Shown: positions 45,615-57,589 of the stretch, one piece after another
How the letters are laid out: each line of letters starts with the position of its first letter
Position numbering within the stretch: position 1 is the first letter of the stretch
Origin: Meandrina meandrites
Taxonomy: Eukaryota > Cnidaria > Anthozoa > Scleractinia > Meandrinidae
Reading direction: 5' to 3'
DNA length: 64,000 nt
NCBI GenBank assembly: GCA_963693305.1
Contig: OY855905.1
Coordinates: 23,583,437 to 23,647,436, forward strand
Position numbers and translations under genes: made by a program
The notes under the pieces: generated by a model
Told to the model about the DNA's origin: nothing
The model's input: the letters and a program-made list of their open reading frames with translations, nothing else
Databases searched by the model: none

Positions 45615-45831
45615 ACGTTTGAGTCGTTTATTACTGAATCTTGAATTAGTTGGTGACTTGAACGATACTGATCCCCACATAGTCTGAGTGTTGCTACTTT
45701 TATCTCAATCTCATCTTCGTAGTTTTTGTAGAGTGAGGATTAGCATGTAAGATGGACAGTTAAGGCAAAGTGTCGGTTAAATTTGTATATACGTTTAAAG
45801 GCAACTTTAACAGTAGAAACTTTAAAAGAAG

Positions 45832-45940
45832 GATGCAGCGTGGCCTAGTGGTTAGGGCGCTGGAGGCCCTCCTCCCTGCCACAACATGGATTTGTCTTCG
45901 GTGCATGGTCCCGAATTCAACTCCTCCACGCTTTGTAAAT
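45832..45940 (+). repeat. tRNA-derived SINE-like unit
   Basis: GTGGCCTAGTGGTTAGGGCG (A-box-like) is followed by CCCGAATTCAACTCC (degenerate B box). It lies in the putative 3' UTR of copy A. Confidence 0.5.
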
Positions 45941-46089
45941 AGAGAAATTACTTTGTAAATAGCCAGCTACTCAGCCTCCTACCAGTTGGGATTTTTACCA
46001 AATTTCTGTTCTATTAATTTTTGTAACATTTGCTTGCTTATTTACAGTGTCCACAATTAGTACACCAGTGCTAAATACTCTGACACTTA

Positions 46090-46095
46090 AATAAA
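46090..46095 (+). promoter_or_regulatory. Poly(A) signal AATAAA
   Basis: About 475 bp after the stop of copy A, same strand. Confidence 0.5.
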
Positions 46096-46139
46096 GATAA
46101 TATAGTACTTATTGAAGACCAACTAGGAACAACTTATTA

Positions 46140-49100
46140 GTTCTATAGAGTGCAGATGTTTGTCTTTTCCGCGCCGTTGCCCGCGTTTTGCCAGCCAGTC
46201 GTAATGCCCGTAGGCATTACGGGAAAATCCGTAACGACTATTAGCCAATCACAGAGGGCGTCATATCTTAACAAGCTTTCATTGGTCATACAATAATGTA
46301 AGATGATAATTTTGCTGAGGTTTTCTTTGGGGAAAATGATCTCATTGACTGATCGTGATTTATCTGCCTCATCTTTGGGAATTAATGGAAAACGTAATGC
46401 CCGTAGTCAATTACGGAATGTATACCTGTAGAATACTTTTCGGAGCGGAGGCACTCGGAGTTTATATCAGGGTCCATTAGAGGTGAGCAGTTTTGTCAGT
46501 CAGTTATGGTAATAAAATTAGCAATTAGGTTATAGAAGCCAACGTGCAAAAAAAAAACAGTGCAATATACGCACCTCACTCTAGCCACCCCACCCCACCC
46601 ATACCCACTTTGTTAAGGTGTTCTAATCTATATGACAAGGACTGGATGCTCGTCGGAAAATTTGGATTAAACTCTTTAAGATAAACAGATAATTTTATCA
46701 ACAGGAGACCGATCTGAGCGTAGGTTAAGCTTTTTTGACCCCTAAAAGATACCAATTTTATCATTCATGATTGGTCCAGACCGCCAACATAGTGTGAAGG
46801 CGTTTTTAACTTTTTACGTGCCCTAAACGAGACCTTGATGGCTATAAATATTGGTCTTTTGTCCTGGACATACTACGTGAGACAAAAATCCTTAATTCCC
46901 CCCCCCCCCGCCTCTAAGCGAGACAACGAGCATTCCCGTCCCTTTCGTATGGGAGCCTCCCTCCCAGCAGTCACAAAGTAAGATAAAATTTTGACAACAA
47001 CGCGATACTTTTAAAACACAATTCTTAGTGTTATAATTACAAAACATGTTTCGGATGAAATACCATCTATGACTGAGTATGACTGCATTACAAAAAAGAT
47101 AACAAAGTGTGACGGTCAACGAAAGTGTAATCTTCAATAATAAACAGATGAACAATCACCGGGCATAGCGGTGCTCTCATTTCCCAGTGATGTTAGCGTA
47201 CTAACAAATTTCGGATTGAAAAGTCTGAGTAAGAGCCCTGGCTCTTCACTGAGTCCATATATTGTATTCTTGGGTTAAGCTCTCTCTATCCTCTTCGCCG
47301 GAGAGCGAATGAGAACAACTGGGTAATTATTGTGAGGACAAATGGTGGTAGACAAAAAATGGTGCGTTGGGGTTGCATGTAATCCTGGGAAAGTAGCAAT
47401 TTTATGTCACATAAACGCACCACCACCGATTGCTCAGACTCCACTTCCTTACTACTTCCGGCACTTGGTACTGTTATTATTTTTGCCTTTTTCTCTGTCC
47501 ACTTTAAAATTCGTTGGAATTATTAGTGTGTTGTGCCGGAGACACTTCTTTTTGAAAATCAAGTGTTTAACTATACTCGCATCAGATTGGTTGACAGCAG
47601 AACAATTTCTCCCAAGTTGAATCGCTAGCTTAAAAGTTAAAAAATTAATTGTATCGCTCAAAGTTACCCCCCCCCCCCCCAAAAAAAAAAAAAAAAAAAA
47701 AAAAACACAGCTTCACACTGTAAAAACTCGTTTCCAGTCTGCTTCACTCACGGCTCTGTTTCTGAGTAATCGTTTGAGATCAATCTGAAATGATGAATGT
47801 TAATTGCGTCCTAATCGGCAAATTTAACCTGGAACCGAAATGAAGGAACAAGAACTCAAGGCATTAAGGTATGATTTTTAAGTAGCCTTTTCAGTAAAAA
47901 GTTCACCTTCATTGACTTTCAAAGCGAAGATGAGCAAAACAACGCCGAAAGGACGCCTAGCACATTTTAAGGCGTGTAAACATGCTTACATTTTGCTCCA
48001 TTATCACTTCTGTTCTACGGTCTGGCATTTTTGTAGTGCTAGAATTTGTGGTAAATACGATTCTCTTAATAAGCGCGTATTATTAATGATTATTAGGCTT
48101 ACAATTGTTATGTTTTTACCATCTATTTTTATACCAATAATTTACTAGGAAATTATTGCATGGAAAAATATTTTTCGTTCCCCGTCCCCTCCCCCTCGCG
48201 TCTTTCGTTTTGCGCTAGCGTTCAGGTTTCTCGCGATTCACTTTCCGATCCCATCGTTCGCCGTTCGCTAAAAGAAGAAAAACACGAAAATGTAGAGGGC
48301 TGTGAACAGTCTAAATTACTGCATTTCATTCTTAATTTTGTACGTGCGACTTGGTATCACTACCTGACATAATAGTATTTGCCTATAAACCAGGACAAAC
48401 AAACATTATATCGCGAAATTTCATTGATTTTAATAAATTACGGTTTCCATGGACACTGGTGTTTTTCGGGCTTGGCACTATATCTGAAAAAAATTCTGTT
48501 GGTGACCACTTTCTGTGTGCCGAATTTCATGCTTTTATCAAAAAGTGCACAATTCATCTAAAATTTCGAGCTAAGCCGCCGGACTAGACCGTTTTCCTAT
48601 CTGACTAACCGTCAGAGATTTTACTAGTCTTACAACCGATTAACAGCCGGAATTTCCCACCCCGAGGTGATTTGCCCAGGGCTTCACTGGTAATTTCCCG
48701 TCATGCGTGTCTGATTTGCTGTGGCTGAAAGACTCTGGGTACTACTGGACGTTGCTCAGAGTCGTTCCTCGGCATGCTGACAGAGTGTCGTACAGGGGTC
48801 TCTGGCACGGCTCACAAGTAGAAAAAATAACGAATCACGGATAACGGATATCGAAATTTTAATTTCCTGAATCACAAAGATAGGCAAGTAACGTACTTTT
48901 TTATCCTGACCTTACGCAAAGAAAAGTGGCAAAGGAGGAGAGTTTGAAGGAAGCAAAAAGGTAAAGAAAGGCAAAAGAATTCAAAGGCTACATATGGCAA
49001 ATTGGATACCTTTACTGCCATCTTTCATGTTGTCCTAGAGTTAATAAATCTTCCAGAGGTCTCGAGACTCAAAATCACGTTGAATATACTGATGAAATCA

Positions 49101-50127
49101 CGAATATCGGTTATCAATTCAAGTTCTTCATCACGTTCACGTAAAACCTTTGGGCCTCGGATCACGAAGAATAATTTATTAATAATCACAAATCACGAGG
49201 GTGCTTTTTAAAATACTTGTCAGAAGGAGGAGGAGGATGGAACTAGTGGCTCACATGGAGAAACACCTTGCAGATATCCTCAAGAACTTCAATTCAAAGA
49301 TCTGCCATAGATCCTAAACTGAGAGTGTTTTTTAATATCTTTAAAGGTTCCTGATATATGACGAGGTTCTATTATACAGCTGTACAAAGACCATAGCAAA
49401 GATCTTTGCAATAAAAAGCCAAATTAACATCCTTTAAGGATCTTGCAGGGGGAGAGGGGATGAGGACCCCTGAGGATTGTTAGCAGGAGCCTAAAGAACT
49501 GCGGCAAGAATTTATATTGCGGCAACATAAAATTTAAAATTAAATTAGGGTTTAATAATTCAAAATTCAAAATTCAAACGCCTTTGGAGCGAGAACATTT
49601 TTAGTTTACAAGCCACTTCTATTTAAAATTAAGTTGCAGAGTACGTTGTTAAAGTGATGCATTACTCGGTAACTAAACACACACGGAACATAATGTGAAA
49701 AAGAAACAAAAAATAGACATACAACTTTCAATAATCGCACACAAAAACTTAAAAAAAGCAACAACTAACCTATTACTCGATTCTTCTGGAAAAAGACAAA
49801 CAAACATTCCGCAACAATTATCAAAGCCAGCATGTGTCAGAGGAAAATATCGACAGGGAAGAATCAAATATATTTTAATAAAGCGGAACATATATATTTT
49901 AGATTACGACTTTGTATTAGTAAAGCCGATTGCAGGAATACTTGCGTCTACGTAATACGAGAAAATGAAAAGCTACCTTCAGTATTGTCAGTTTTATGTA
50001 AGTCTTCTTCGGAATTAATGCCGATTCGGTGACCCGTTAACGTTGTTTTCACGAATATCTTTCCATCCACGACTTCTCATGTGACAGAGCTTTTCGGATC
50101 TTTTTGCGCACTAAAAATACGTAGTGT
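46140..50127. other. Intergenic spacer between the two channel copies
   Basis: No gene recognised. It contains a 22-bp palindrome (46200-46221, CGTAATGCC...GGCATTACG) with a related half-copy near 46393, short C-runs (46897-46909), and a C-then-A low-complexity tract (47667-47705). A segment at about 48670-48750 (CCCGTCATGCGTGTCTG, CTCTGGGTACTA) is a dispersed repeat that recurs near 63150-63210. Confidence 0.45.
47667..47705. repeat. Poly-C/poly-A low-complexity tract
   Basis: About 14 C then about 25 A. The A-run might be a retroelement tail, but no body is recognised next to it. Confidence 0.85.
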
Positions 50128-50604
50128 AATGAAATTTAAGGAGTGTCAAAAGTCTCGATGGTATTCATCTACTATCAGCGGGTGGATTAACATTTGGACA
50201 ACACATCGGATAGCCGTTAAACTGGAAAAGGAATACAAAACTAGTTATGAAATTGGAAACTACATGAAGGCTCACAGCTTCGTTCCTAACCTGTCAAAAA
50301 TAACAATATTATTTGTTTCATTTACTACAGAGTAGCCTCTCCTTGTGCAATGTTTGGCTTTGTAAAGATCTATTCAAAACTGAGAAACAACATCCCGACA
50401 AACTCCACACTAACTGAAAAACATCCCCAGGTATTCTAAGAATAAGTAGAATAGGGACAATACGACCATGGTTGAATCAGTAAAGGCAGCTGCATTTACA
50501 AAACATATTCCTGTGCGAATCTCCAGTGTTGCTTGCTGGCAGTGTAAAGTTCGTCGAACCAACAGCAACAGACTCAGTACCATGATTATTCAGAAGATTG
50601 TACC

Positions 50605-50607
<3 letters not shown>

Positions 50608-50655
<48 letters not shown>

Positions 50656-50769
50656 TTTATTCAGCTCATAATGAAGTTTACAGTTTTGTTCGTATTCTTA
50701 ATAAAGTAGAGATGAGGTGTTACAGGAATTCGTAGTTAGTTAAGTATTGAGCTGGGGAGCTAAATGAAC
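50608..50769 (-). mobile_element. Non-LTR retroelement 3' tail with (AAT)n microsatellite
   Basis: Compared with copy A, exon 1 of copy B has gained about 160 bp starting with an ATA/AAT trinucleotide run (to about 50653). On the minus strand the piece ends AATAAAATTATTATT, like the 3' terminus of a LINE or SINE with an ATT-repeat tail. The source family is unknown. Confidence 0.65.
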
Positions 50770-51322
50770 TTGCCTTTTTTCTTGTTTGCTTTAAATACGG
50801 GCACGGATTGAATCATGTCATGATAAACATTTTGGAACTAAGCCAAGATGATAACTCGGATGATAACGAAACGCTGTATTCGGATTGCCTTGCGTATACT
50901 GGCGCCTTATTTTCACCCGAGGCGCCAGGAACGACTACAGACATAGGTGAGTCGCCAACCGTCCCTTTCGACAAAGAAAGCAACGCTAACGCGACAGACG
51001 AGCCACCTCTCGATCAAATGACAACAGGCCCCAACACAGACCAGCAGATCAGTGATTCGCCAACGCTTCTCCCGACAGCACCCGAAACTGCTTCTTGGAC
51101 TGGAAGTGTGACGAACCTGCCGACGGGTACGCCATCTCCGTGCCAGAGCCAAGTGGATTCAAAAATTTGTTCAAGAGTAATTAATATAACATGGTTACCA
51201 ACACCTCCTTTCATGTTTTAACACAAGAACACCAGTACTAGTGGGCATGTGATGAACAAGAGCATGCTACATGCCAACATCTTCCATGGAGATGCTGCCA
51301 TTGGACTACCAGTATATATTGA

Positions 51323-51590
51323 TCAAAGGCCCTTTGGGCTGTCTCGTGTCAGTCAAAAAGAGATTAAAATATACTTTACTAAATAATTATTATAAAAGTA
51401 AATGTTTTGCTAAGCCGCAAAAAGCTTGTATGTTATTTACGCTTGTAATATTTACAGGGAGTTCATTAAAGACTTTCGCGCCACTAAAAAAATAGGTGTT
51501 CTTAGAAAATTTACCATGTCCGGGGATAGGGAAAGCAGTGACGGAGGAACATTTTGCTGGGATAATATTTAGTATTCTTTTTCCATACAC
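51323..51590 (-). mobile_element. LINE (non-LTR retrotransposon) ORF2 C-terminal fragment
   Basis: The minus-strand frame at 51390-51590 ends FFSGAKVFNELPVNITSVNN and a short hydrophobic tail. This matches the terminal 'fRGaklWNsLP..ik...s...Fk..lk..Ll' pattern of many LINE reverse-transcriptase ORFs. Only the 3' end is present, as expected of a 5'-truncated insertion. Confidence 0.7.
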
Positions 51591-53084
51591 GGGAAATAAA
51601 AATGGCGAACAGGCGGGAAAACAAAATGACAGAACACATATTATTTATGATTTTTACCAAAAAAACGTCCGTCCTCTCTATTTCCGACGCAAACTGAACG
51701 CAAGAGGAATTGAGCGTTACTCGAAGCACTCGTCCCCCACTTCACCTCCTTGTGCCGACGTTTTGCGCTGTTTTCCATTTCTTTTGTTATTTATTGCCCG
51801 TTTTTAACGATCAAAGAACAATATCAAAAAATAGAGTATTTCATACATGTTTCTTGAGACGAAAATGCTGAAAATAGAAATGCCGATATGTTTGTAACGA
51901 ACGTTTTACACTGCACATACCCAGGCAAATAGCATTCCCAAGGTAAATAACACCAAGGTGAACTCACCGCGGGAATACGTTACCGAGGCGTTTGCGGTCA
52001 CACACTTAACACTTTACCAAGGTCAATTTTTCACACTGTTTTCGGCGCGAAATGCGAAAATGGGTAATTCGAGGGTGCTTGCTTAGCATCATCTCGCTTT
52101 TATTATTTATACTCTTTCGACAGTCCTCTACTGCTTTGTTATGTTAATAGAAGGCGAAGACTCCGTTTATATAAATCTCTTTGTTGGATTTTTCTAAACC
52201 TTGAGATGAAATCGAAATACACAGTAAGAGAACGCACTATAGATCTTCCTTGACTAGTGTTGTATTTAAACGCCAAATTTCCAAAAAAAAAGCATTTACT
52301 TACAAATCAGCAAGCCATCAAGCCATGATTCTAAGAAAGACCACGTTTTTGCTGCTTTGAACACGCAAAGTTGACATCAGGAAATCTAAACCTCACGCCA
52401 AAAGTTAATTTCAAATTTCTCTGTTTATTTTATTTGCTTATCTTTGAGGTTTGCCTGACGATTGGTCATTTTATCTTGGGGTTCTTGGAAAACCTACCTA
52501 TTTGCCTCGGTAACTTTCATGGGCGATTCTTTTGTTCTTTTCCACACCGCCATAAATTTACCTTGGGGGAATATTTTGCTGAGATAATTTTTAGTCTTTT
52601 TTTTCATAAGCGGGAAATAAAAATGGCGAACAGGCCATGAAAATGACAAAACACCCGGGAAAACAAAATTACAAAGCACGCGGAAAAACAAAATGACAGA
52701 GCACATATTATTTATGATATTTACCAAAAAACGTCCTCTCTATTTGTGAGTTTCCCGAGGTAAAGAGCCCTTTTACCATGTTAAAAGGACGATGTGTAAC
52801 CGCAACTATATAAATTTGACACACTACACCATTAACCTGTTCCGTACTTGAAACCCTACACCGCTACACAGATCAAGCAATTTGTTCCAGTCAAACAGGT
52901 CAAATTTTGTTAATTACATTTTATGCAGTTACGAAAAAACTTTCCATAAAGATTCTCAAAATCCCGCTCCGGCTCTTTCTTGAAATCCCCGCTTACCACT
53001 CCTGTTTTCAGCTCCCATCCCGACCGAATATCACCACATCTTATCTGGGTTACTTAGCGTGAGGTTTGTCTTTGGCCTTGTTAA

Positions 53085-55432
53085 AGGGCAACTCTTGGGA
53101 AATTTACCCCGATTTTTTTATTTTTTCTATAAGTTGTTTATAGCAAAAGGAATCTTTAGAAGGTAAAATTTTAAAGATATCGGCCAAAATGAATTTACTA
53201 CGAATTTTCTTTCACGCCAATTTGGCGGTCATTTTGAAAACGTTCGGATTTTGGTACGTCACGTGATGCTACGTCACAGGTGTGGAAGGCAGATTTGCTT
53301 TTGCATGCTTCTGATAAGAGGAAAACACGCCAAGCGTCTCTTCATAAATGAGAATGACAAGGAGAGAAAGACCCTATGCTGTTCAATGATGTCCAAGATA
53401 AGAAAGGTAGTGCTTAAATATGAAAGGAAATAAACTTAAAAAGAGTAAATCATGTGTCGTGAAACGAAACAAATCCGTCAGATTGATCGGCCTTCTAAGG
53501 TCAGCAAATGTACATAGCTTTATAATACGATGCATCCTCTCTTGCACCATATCGTGATAAAGATGCCTTTTGTCTGGAGTAGATAGTAAATTGAAAAGGG
53601 TCTGCGAGTGCTGACTCCCATAATTTGTCAGAAATCTCTTCATTTATGAGCAGGAATACTGAGCCTCTATATGTCCTATATGTAAGCGAAATCCACGCGT
53701 TCGGAAACACACCGATATATTTTGATTCTGTTGTTGAGAAATTTGTAGCCACCCTTAGATTTCTCCTGCTGTTAATTGGCAAAATAGAAAGCAATTCCCA
53801 CCAGCAAATGTAGTGTTTCTTTGAAGTATATGCCTTCGAAAAGCGCGCGTGATTTGCGTGCAGGTCAGTACTGCGCAATAAGAAGCCACTACCCCGCGCG
53901 CCAGCAGAGGCGCTCTCGCGGGATATAAAATTATACGAAGAAATGGGGAATCAAATATAAAACAATATCCGGATAACTAAGAGAAGAAGTGTTGCGTGAA
54001 GTACTTATTCTGTGATTCCTTTTGAGAAACAATTGTTGTAAATTAGGCAACCTGGGGTGTAGCATAAAACCCGGGTATGAAAGCGTGTCACGCTCTTTCC
54101 CTTCACCCTCCCTAGCCTGACCACGAAACAGTTTCGTGTGCAGATTCGAGCAGATGTCAGTTGATGAGATAGCTAAAGGAAAAAGTTGTAAGACACGAAG
54201 AGCGCAACGACCATTTCAAATGCAAACCATGAATTAAAACGCAAGCAAACGCGAAAGTAATAAGGAGCCAAACACAGCACAATTTTCGATTTTCGTGGGG
54301 GCGCTTTTCGCAAAAAGATAAGAAATTGCAAAAAAAAAACATGACAACTTAATTATACCGATAAATATAAAATCACGCACTGCAGGGTCGTGTAATAGTC
54401 CCGGTGGCAGAAGTCAGTTTACAAAATCATTCTCAGTACAGTTTTACGCATACAAGCACGAACAACCTTGAACAAAGTTTCCTCGAGGCAAGTTGTTTCA
54501 ACTACAGAAAGCGCAAACTCCCTTCTCCCAACAAAAGAAGTGAAGAGACCCAGCAGAGTTTTGTCCACATTTAACTGCAAGCCTGAGTATGTTCTAGATA
54601 AAATCTGCCGCAGAATTTTAGATAGTCTAGTTTCGGTAGCTGGCATTTCGCCGGCAGAATTCTTCGTTTTCGAGCAGAATTTAGAAAAATCGGTAACACA
54701 AAAGAGACAAAGAATTAAACTTGCGTTTCTGTATTTGCAAGCTTTCAAACGCACAAGATAGATAGTGTACATTAGGCTGAAGCTCAAAAGGTCAAAACCT
54801 ATTGTGATAAACATGAGCAAAAATATTTGAAGACCGAATATAAACAACAAAATGCAGCAAACAGTTTGGTTGTATAAAAGCATGTTTAATTAAGCTTCTC
54901 GCGTACATGCAAATAATAACAAGGCTTTTCAGGTTTGACTTAGCTCACAAACAACTGGCCGAGGTAATAGAGAAAGAAACTGTACATTTAGGACTTCAAT
55001 TCACTCACCATTCGTCGCCGTCGGCGGTAAGGAGGTTCGATATTTAACTCCCTTTCTCTGTCTCGCTGTTTTTCCCTGGAGGCTCAAAACGCCAGGGTTG
55101 AAATACCATAGAAGGTTCTTAATTATCCCCTGACATATCCCCTCCTATAGCTCTCTAAAAATCAGTGGAGTCGCTAGCAGAACTTGAGCTCTCACTGCAA
55201 GAATTTGAGTCAGCCATGTTCGTGACTTGTTGCGGTTCCACACCTGTGACGTATCACATCTCGTGATCATAATCGAAGCATCCATGGCGAAATGTCACGT
55301 AAAATACGAAGTTTTACGTTAAAATTAGCCGGTAAAAAAAGCTTCTGAATTCAAATTTTTTGCTTCCTGTGTAATTTTGGAAACATTCGGAAGCTTTTAC
55401 TGAAATGTAGTTTTCTAGCCAAGAGTTGCCCT
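53085..55432. mobile_element. Kolobok-like DNA transposon (TTAA target, AGGGCAACTC termini)
   Basis: Ends AGGGCAACTCTTGG and CCAAGAGTTGCCCT are inverted, and each is bordered by TTAA (53081-53084, 55433-55436). A TTAA duplication with short inverted ends fits the Kolobok superfamily; piggyBac-type elements share the TTAA target. Internal open frames (for example 53501-53878 -, 54419-54883 -) show no transposase motif I recognise, so the copy is likely non-autonomous. Confidence 0.65.
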
Positions 55433-55569
55433 TTAACTTTTGAGATGTTTGTAAGATAAGTCAAGCTTAAGGCTTTTTTTAGCCCCCTAACGCAGCTGAC
55501 TTAAAATGATTTTATCTCGGCGTACTGATAAACATTTCTCGATGATCACCAATTCTACTGGCAAGAAGC

Positions 55570-56132
55570 ATGCCATCGCCTCAGTCTTCAGTTGCAAGTG
55601 ATGTCGAAGTACTTGCTACGGCAAACACAAAACGAAAAAACCTCGCGTTAAGTCTGCTGACAGGACTGAGAAAGAAACGCACGAACTTCTTGAAGCGTGG
55701 GCCCCCAAATTCAGTAAGCTGTGGGGAGTTTTACAAAGAAAAATATAACAATCTGGAACGATATCTATTCTTCGTATAAAGAAAGGTGTCCAGAAAGCCA
55801 GAGAATGCTACAGCAGGCGAAGAAACGGCAGCAGAATCTAGAGTACGAGTTCAAGCTGCAGTTCAAGCAGCGATCTCGCTCGACTGGAGAAGATGGAATT
55901 CAGAAAATTAAAGAAGGCTTCCCCTATTTCAACATCCAGAGTAAAGAAAGGCGAGAAAGTACGACTCCAGACTGGCATGCAGAGTTCTTTTATTGAAATG
56001 TGTGAAAAGAGTATGGAACAGGACAACGCAAGATTTGAACGATCAGCTGAAATGTTCCGAGACGCTCAGAGCAGGCAAATGGAACAAACAAACGCCATAG
56101 TTGACATTTCTAAAGATTTAGCATCAAAATAA
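55570..56132 (+). pseudogene. PIF/Harbinger-associated Myb/SANT-like DNA-binding protein, frameshifted
   Basis: Three overlapping frames each continue the previous one. First comes the start ATPSP-type N-terminus at 55570. Next is a trihelix-like segment (THELLEAWAPKFSKLWG, then IWNDIYSSYKERCPESQ). Last is a coiled-coil tail (EQDNARFERSAEMFRDAQSR) ending at 56132. This is the layout of the Myb-like accessory protein of PIF/Harbinger elements. At least two frameshifts make it non-functional. The transposase remnant lies downstream on the other strand. Confidence 0.6.
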
Positions 56133-56227
56133 TTGTCTTTATCTAATCGTTTATCTTCTGTTATTGAAACGATACATACAATTGTTGTGCAAAACTCACG
56201 TAGCAATCATAGTCTTTTTAATTTTAG

Positions 56228-56474
56228 GATGCTCGTTTTTTGTCCAACCTTTTTCAACGCAATTCTCCAACGAACTTTCAACATGCCAAACGCTCGTCCC
56301 ACTATATAGCTACAGATCTTAGCGCACCGAACTTTAGGTTTTAAACTTTCTCTGCTCCTGAGTCATGCGTCCTCTGTCCGGGTAGGGTTTCACTAGCCAG
56401 TTCGTTTGTGAATAGGCACTGTCGCCAGCTAAAAGGGGCCTTATTTCTGTTCCATTTATATTGCCTGTTGGACC
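56228..56474 (-). pseudogene. PIF/Harbinger DDE transposase remnant (HARBI1-like)
   Basis: The minus strand reads PLLAGDSAYSQTNWLVKPYP then DRGRMTQEQRKF. After a stop/shift it continues IVGRAFGMLKVRWRIALKK. These are the conserved 'GDsgYp...l.pyp...lt..q..fN' and 'vErafG.lK.rwr.l' blocks near the end of Harbinger-type transposases. Only this C-terminal part survives. Confidence 0.7.
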
Positions 56475-56934
56475 ACTAAGAATTTGCGTTCGCTGCAAGT
56501 TCATAAATCAAACACTCTCTCCTAAATGTCTCAACCATTCCATTTAAAAAATGTACAAAAATTTCATCTAATAAAACTGCTCAAATTTAATACATGTCTT
56601 TCACTGCTTTACATTCTACGCCGTGATTTTCCCTTAAATTAAAGTTCAATTCTGTTCAACTAAAAAGCCATTTATAATAAACACTCCCAACCGACAAACG
56701 ATTACAATGAACCAGCAGAAAAGCAAAAAACTTTCAATGCAGCAATATTTTTGAACTCCTACTTATAAACAAAAATTATTTGTTCTTTCACAGCACGCAC
56801 AAAATCCGGCGGCCTCACAAAGCAAATCTTGACATGGCGGGAAAAATATTGACATGGCGGGAAAATTCCGCGGCCTCACAAAGGAAACGCGCATGGAATG
56901 CACCTTGGAATGCACCTTCTCCCCCTCGCATATT

Positions 56935-56969
56935 CTCGTGTCGTCATGACAACGTCATGACGACACGAG
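56935..56969. repeat. Perfect 16-bp hairpin at the right edge of the insertion
   Basis: CTCGTGTCGTCATGAC (56935-56950), a 3-nt spacer, then the exact complement (56954-56969). It sits three bases before homology to copy A resumes, so it may be a transposon end. Confidence 0.85.
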
Positions 56970-57478
56970 ACAAAAATGAGTTCTTAGACTTCACCTATGC
57001 CGGAGGTTTGGGATTCATCAAAGTTCTTGAGTCGCCCGTATTGATCCTAATTGCGGACAAGAACAGCGCGAAAGAAAATGGCAAACAAATTGTGTGGAGA
57101 GCCATAGCTAACGAATGGCCGGTCATGTTGATTTCATTGCTGTTATGCGCAATATCTGGTATTTGTGTCTGGGCGCTTGTAAGTCAGGCTCTGATCTAAT
57201 GCTTTACTTCAGCTAAATCGTTGAACAGTTTATGAGGCTAAATGCATACCTTTACAGACACTCAACACTCGTCAATCCCTTCCATGGGATGGTAGTTTTA
57301 TACTTTCGCTAGTCACACTGACCCAATTGGCAATCTGTGAAGAAGTGAAAAATGCGAAGTAAATGTTATTATAGTTCATTTCTTTATTTGGTTCTGGAAA
57401 GAAGTTTGAACTGGAGCGAAAATTTGTAGATCTCTTTCAGTCGACTCACACAAATTTCGTTCAGCTCCCAACTTTCCT

Positions 57479-57589
57479 TAGCCTGCGAACGCAGACGTAT
57501 TTCCGGCTGTCGCTTGTCTCCGCCGAAAACTAAGTTAGTTTTCGGCGGAGACAAGCGACAGCCGGAAATACGTCTGCGTTCGCAGGCTA
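57479..57589. mobile_element. 111-bp perfect palindromic MITE with about 9-bp target duplication
   Basis: Two 55-bp arms surround a single central base (57534). Ends are TAGCCTGCGAACGCAG and its complement. AACTTTCCT flanks both sides (57470-57478, 57590-57598). It lies in intron 1 of copy B and is absent from copy A. The duplication length fits Mutator-like MITEs; a 7- or 8-bp reading is possible because the ends are ambiguous. Confidence 0.88.

Larger units (their letters stand above)
51323..56972. other. 5.65-kb nested transposon block inside exon 1 of copy B
   Basis: Alignment to copy A stops at ATATATTGA (51322) and resumes at AAAATGAGTTCTT (56973). Within it are a LINE end, a Kolobok-like element, a PIF/Harbinger remnant, a perfect hairpin at the right edge, and a segment (about 51580-51700) duplicated at about 52610-52740. 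Confidence 0.85.
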
